Below are positions 63,206 to 64,000 of a stretch of DNA of 64,000 bases, one piece after another. This DNA is from Pelagibacterium nitratireducens. GTDB lineage: Bacteria > Pseudomonadota > Alphaproteobacteria > Rhizobiales > Devosiaceae. Position 1 is the first letter of the stretch. Each line of letters begins with the position of its first letter. The notes under the pieces were generated by a model that was not told the origin of the DNA, did not search any database, and saw nothing but the letters and a program-made list of their open reading frames with translations. Position numbers and translations under genes: made by a program. The DNA is taken from NCBI RefSeq assembly GCF_037044555.1, contig NZ_CP146275.1:3266501-3330500 (forward strand), in the 5' to 3' direction.

Positions 63206-64000
63206 TCAATCGAGCATGAAGCCCACGGAACCACGGAACTGTCCGCCCCCCGCGCCGCCGACCCCGTACATGTTCTCCATGCGCCCAAGGAACATGGCTT
63301 CTGCATCTGACGAGGGCTCGTAGAAATCGTCCGGCGTGGCCACCGGTGCCACACTTGGCTGGGCAATCACCGGCGTGACCAGGATCACCAGTTCGGTCTG
63401 GGACGTGCTGTATTCGTAGGACCGGAACAGCGCACCGAGGATGGGGATGTTGCCGAGCCCAGGCAATTCATTGATCTGGCGCCGTGTGCGCTCTTCGAGC
63501 AATCCTGCGATCGCCAGGGTCTGGTAGGCCGGAAGTTCCACCGAAGTGGACGCGCTGCGCGAATTGAGGGCACCCGAAATCGTATCGGAGATTTCGGAGA
63601 CTTCGGTATCTATATCGAGCGCGATCAATCCATTCGAGCGCACGGTCGGTGTGAAATTGAGCTTTATGCCATATTCCTTGTAGTCGTAGCTTTCCTCACC
63701 GTCGGTGACGACGCGGATCGGCAACTCACCGCCGACGTGGAAATTGGCTTCTTGCCCCGACATTGCCGTAAGCACCGGTTCGGCGAGAAGGCGCAGGGCG
63801 TTCTGGCTCTGCAACGCCTGCAGCGAAGCGTCGATGGAGAAATTGCCCTGGCTGAAATCGCCTGAATAACTGCCTGCGGTATCGCCGATTGTGGGATCCG
63901 AATTTATGCCCAGGTTAAGCGCGCCAACCGAGAGCGAACCGGACAGATTGATTCCCAGAGCTTTCGCCGCGTCACGCTTGATCTCGGCGACTACGACTTT
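63206..64000 (-). CDS. cpaC: Pilus secretin CpaC/RcpA, 5' end outside window
   Basis: The last 264 residues of an outer-membrane secretin; the gene continues past the right edge in the same frame. Secretin signatures are LRLLAEPVLTAMSGQEA, FHVGGELPI, YKEYGIKLNFTPTV and RRQINELPGLGNIPILGALF. The protein forms the channel through which the Flp pilus leaves the cell. A short glycine-rich tail ends the protein. Confidence 0.93.
   Translation of the reverse strand, partial: KVVVAEIKRDAAKALGINLSGSLSVGALNLGINSDPTIGDTAGSYSGDFSQGNFSIDASLQALQSQNALRLLAEPVLTAMSGQEANFHVGGELPIRVVTDGEESYDYKEYGIKLNFTPTVRSNGLIALDIDTEVSEISDTISGALNSRSASTSVELPAYQTLAIAGLLEERTRRQINELPGLGNIPILGALFRSYEYSTSQTELVILVTPVIAQPSVAPVATPDDFYEPSSDAEAMFLGRMENMYGVGGAGGGQFRGSVGFMLD

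Noticed and set aside
1..64000. CRISPR arrays
   Set aside because: No regularly spaced direct repeats were seen in any part of the window, and no cas genes are present.

Overview
The window looks like the chromosome of an alphaproteobacterium of the order Hyphomicrobiales, probably a Devosia- or Pelagibacterium-like member of the Devosiaceae. Three things suggest this: the gene orders rpmH-rnpA-yidC-engB ... argB and dapD-dapE / truA-fmt-def, the alphaproteobacterial type of DnaX and prephenate dehydratase, and a Tad (Flp) pilus operon. The family-level placement is inference; no 16S rRNA gene is present. The sequence is GC-rich and gene-dense.

Positions 1-24.4 kb are accessory in character. 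A family-5 peptide-binding protein (its operon leaves the window on the left) is divergent from a prolidase-like amidohydrolase and an S9 peptidase, with two identical TTTGATCAAA palindromes between them; together they look like a peptide-use locus. Next is a tightly coupled two-gene cassette of unknown function (5.8-9.7 kb): an unrecognised 482-aa protein and an 846-aa beta-helix membrane protein. A decayed IS110-family transposase follows. Then comes a CadC-like regulator divergent from a cysteine-synthase-like enzyme and a PLP decarboxylase, a possible sulfur-amino-acid or taurine-type pathway, and a broken tyrosine integrase. From 16 to 24.3 kb lies a block of redox and stress genes: two short-chain dehydrogenases with an AraC regulator, a frameshifted GNAT gene, an AhpD-like protein, an NmrA-like protein, an Rrf2 regulator, a FixJ-like regulator with a single receiver and a PAS kinase, and a GST. 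The block ends at tRNA-Arg(ACG).

Positions 24.4-53.6 kb are mostly core genome. They hold an orphan kinase, a flavoprotein that lacks the redox cysteines of its family, rpmH-rnpA-yidC-engB, a glutamine amidotransferase, a Tat-exported MsrB, an ECF sigma/anti-sigma/fasciclin set, argB, a pyrimidine nucleotidase, a secreted acidic protein, a LOG-family protein, dapD-dapE with three tandem small membrane paralogues, truA-fmt-def, rmuC, an MHYT-GGDEF-EAL protein, recR-ybaB-dnaX, the SRP RNA and pheA. Two copies of a 129-bp dispersed repeat and a hairpin-rich non-coding stretch (38.8-39.1 kb, a candidate structured RNA) lie in this part.

Positions 53.9-64 kb carry an anchored cytochrome c with two haem domains, a hydroxyacid dehydrogenase, an M17 aminopeptidase, and the Tad cluster: cpaC (cut by the window end), cpaE, cpaF, tadB and tadC on the minus strand, with a TadD-like lipoprotein convergent to them. 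No cpaD lies between cpaC and cpaE.
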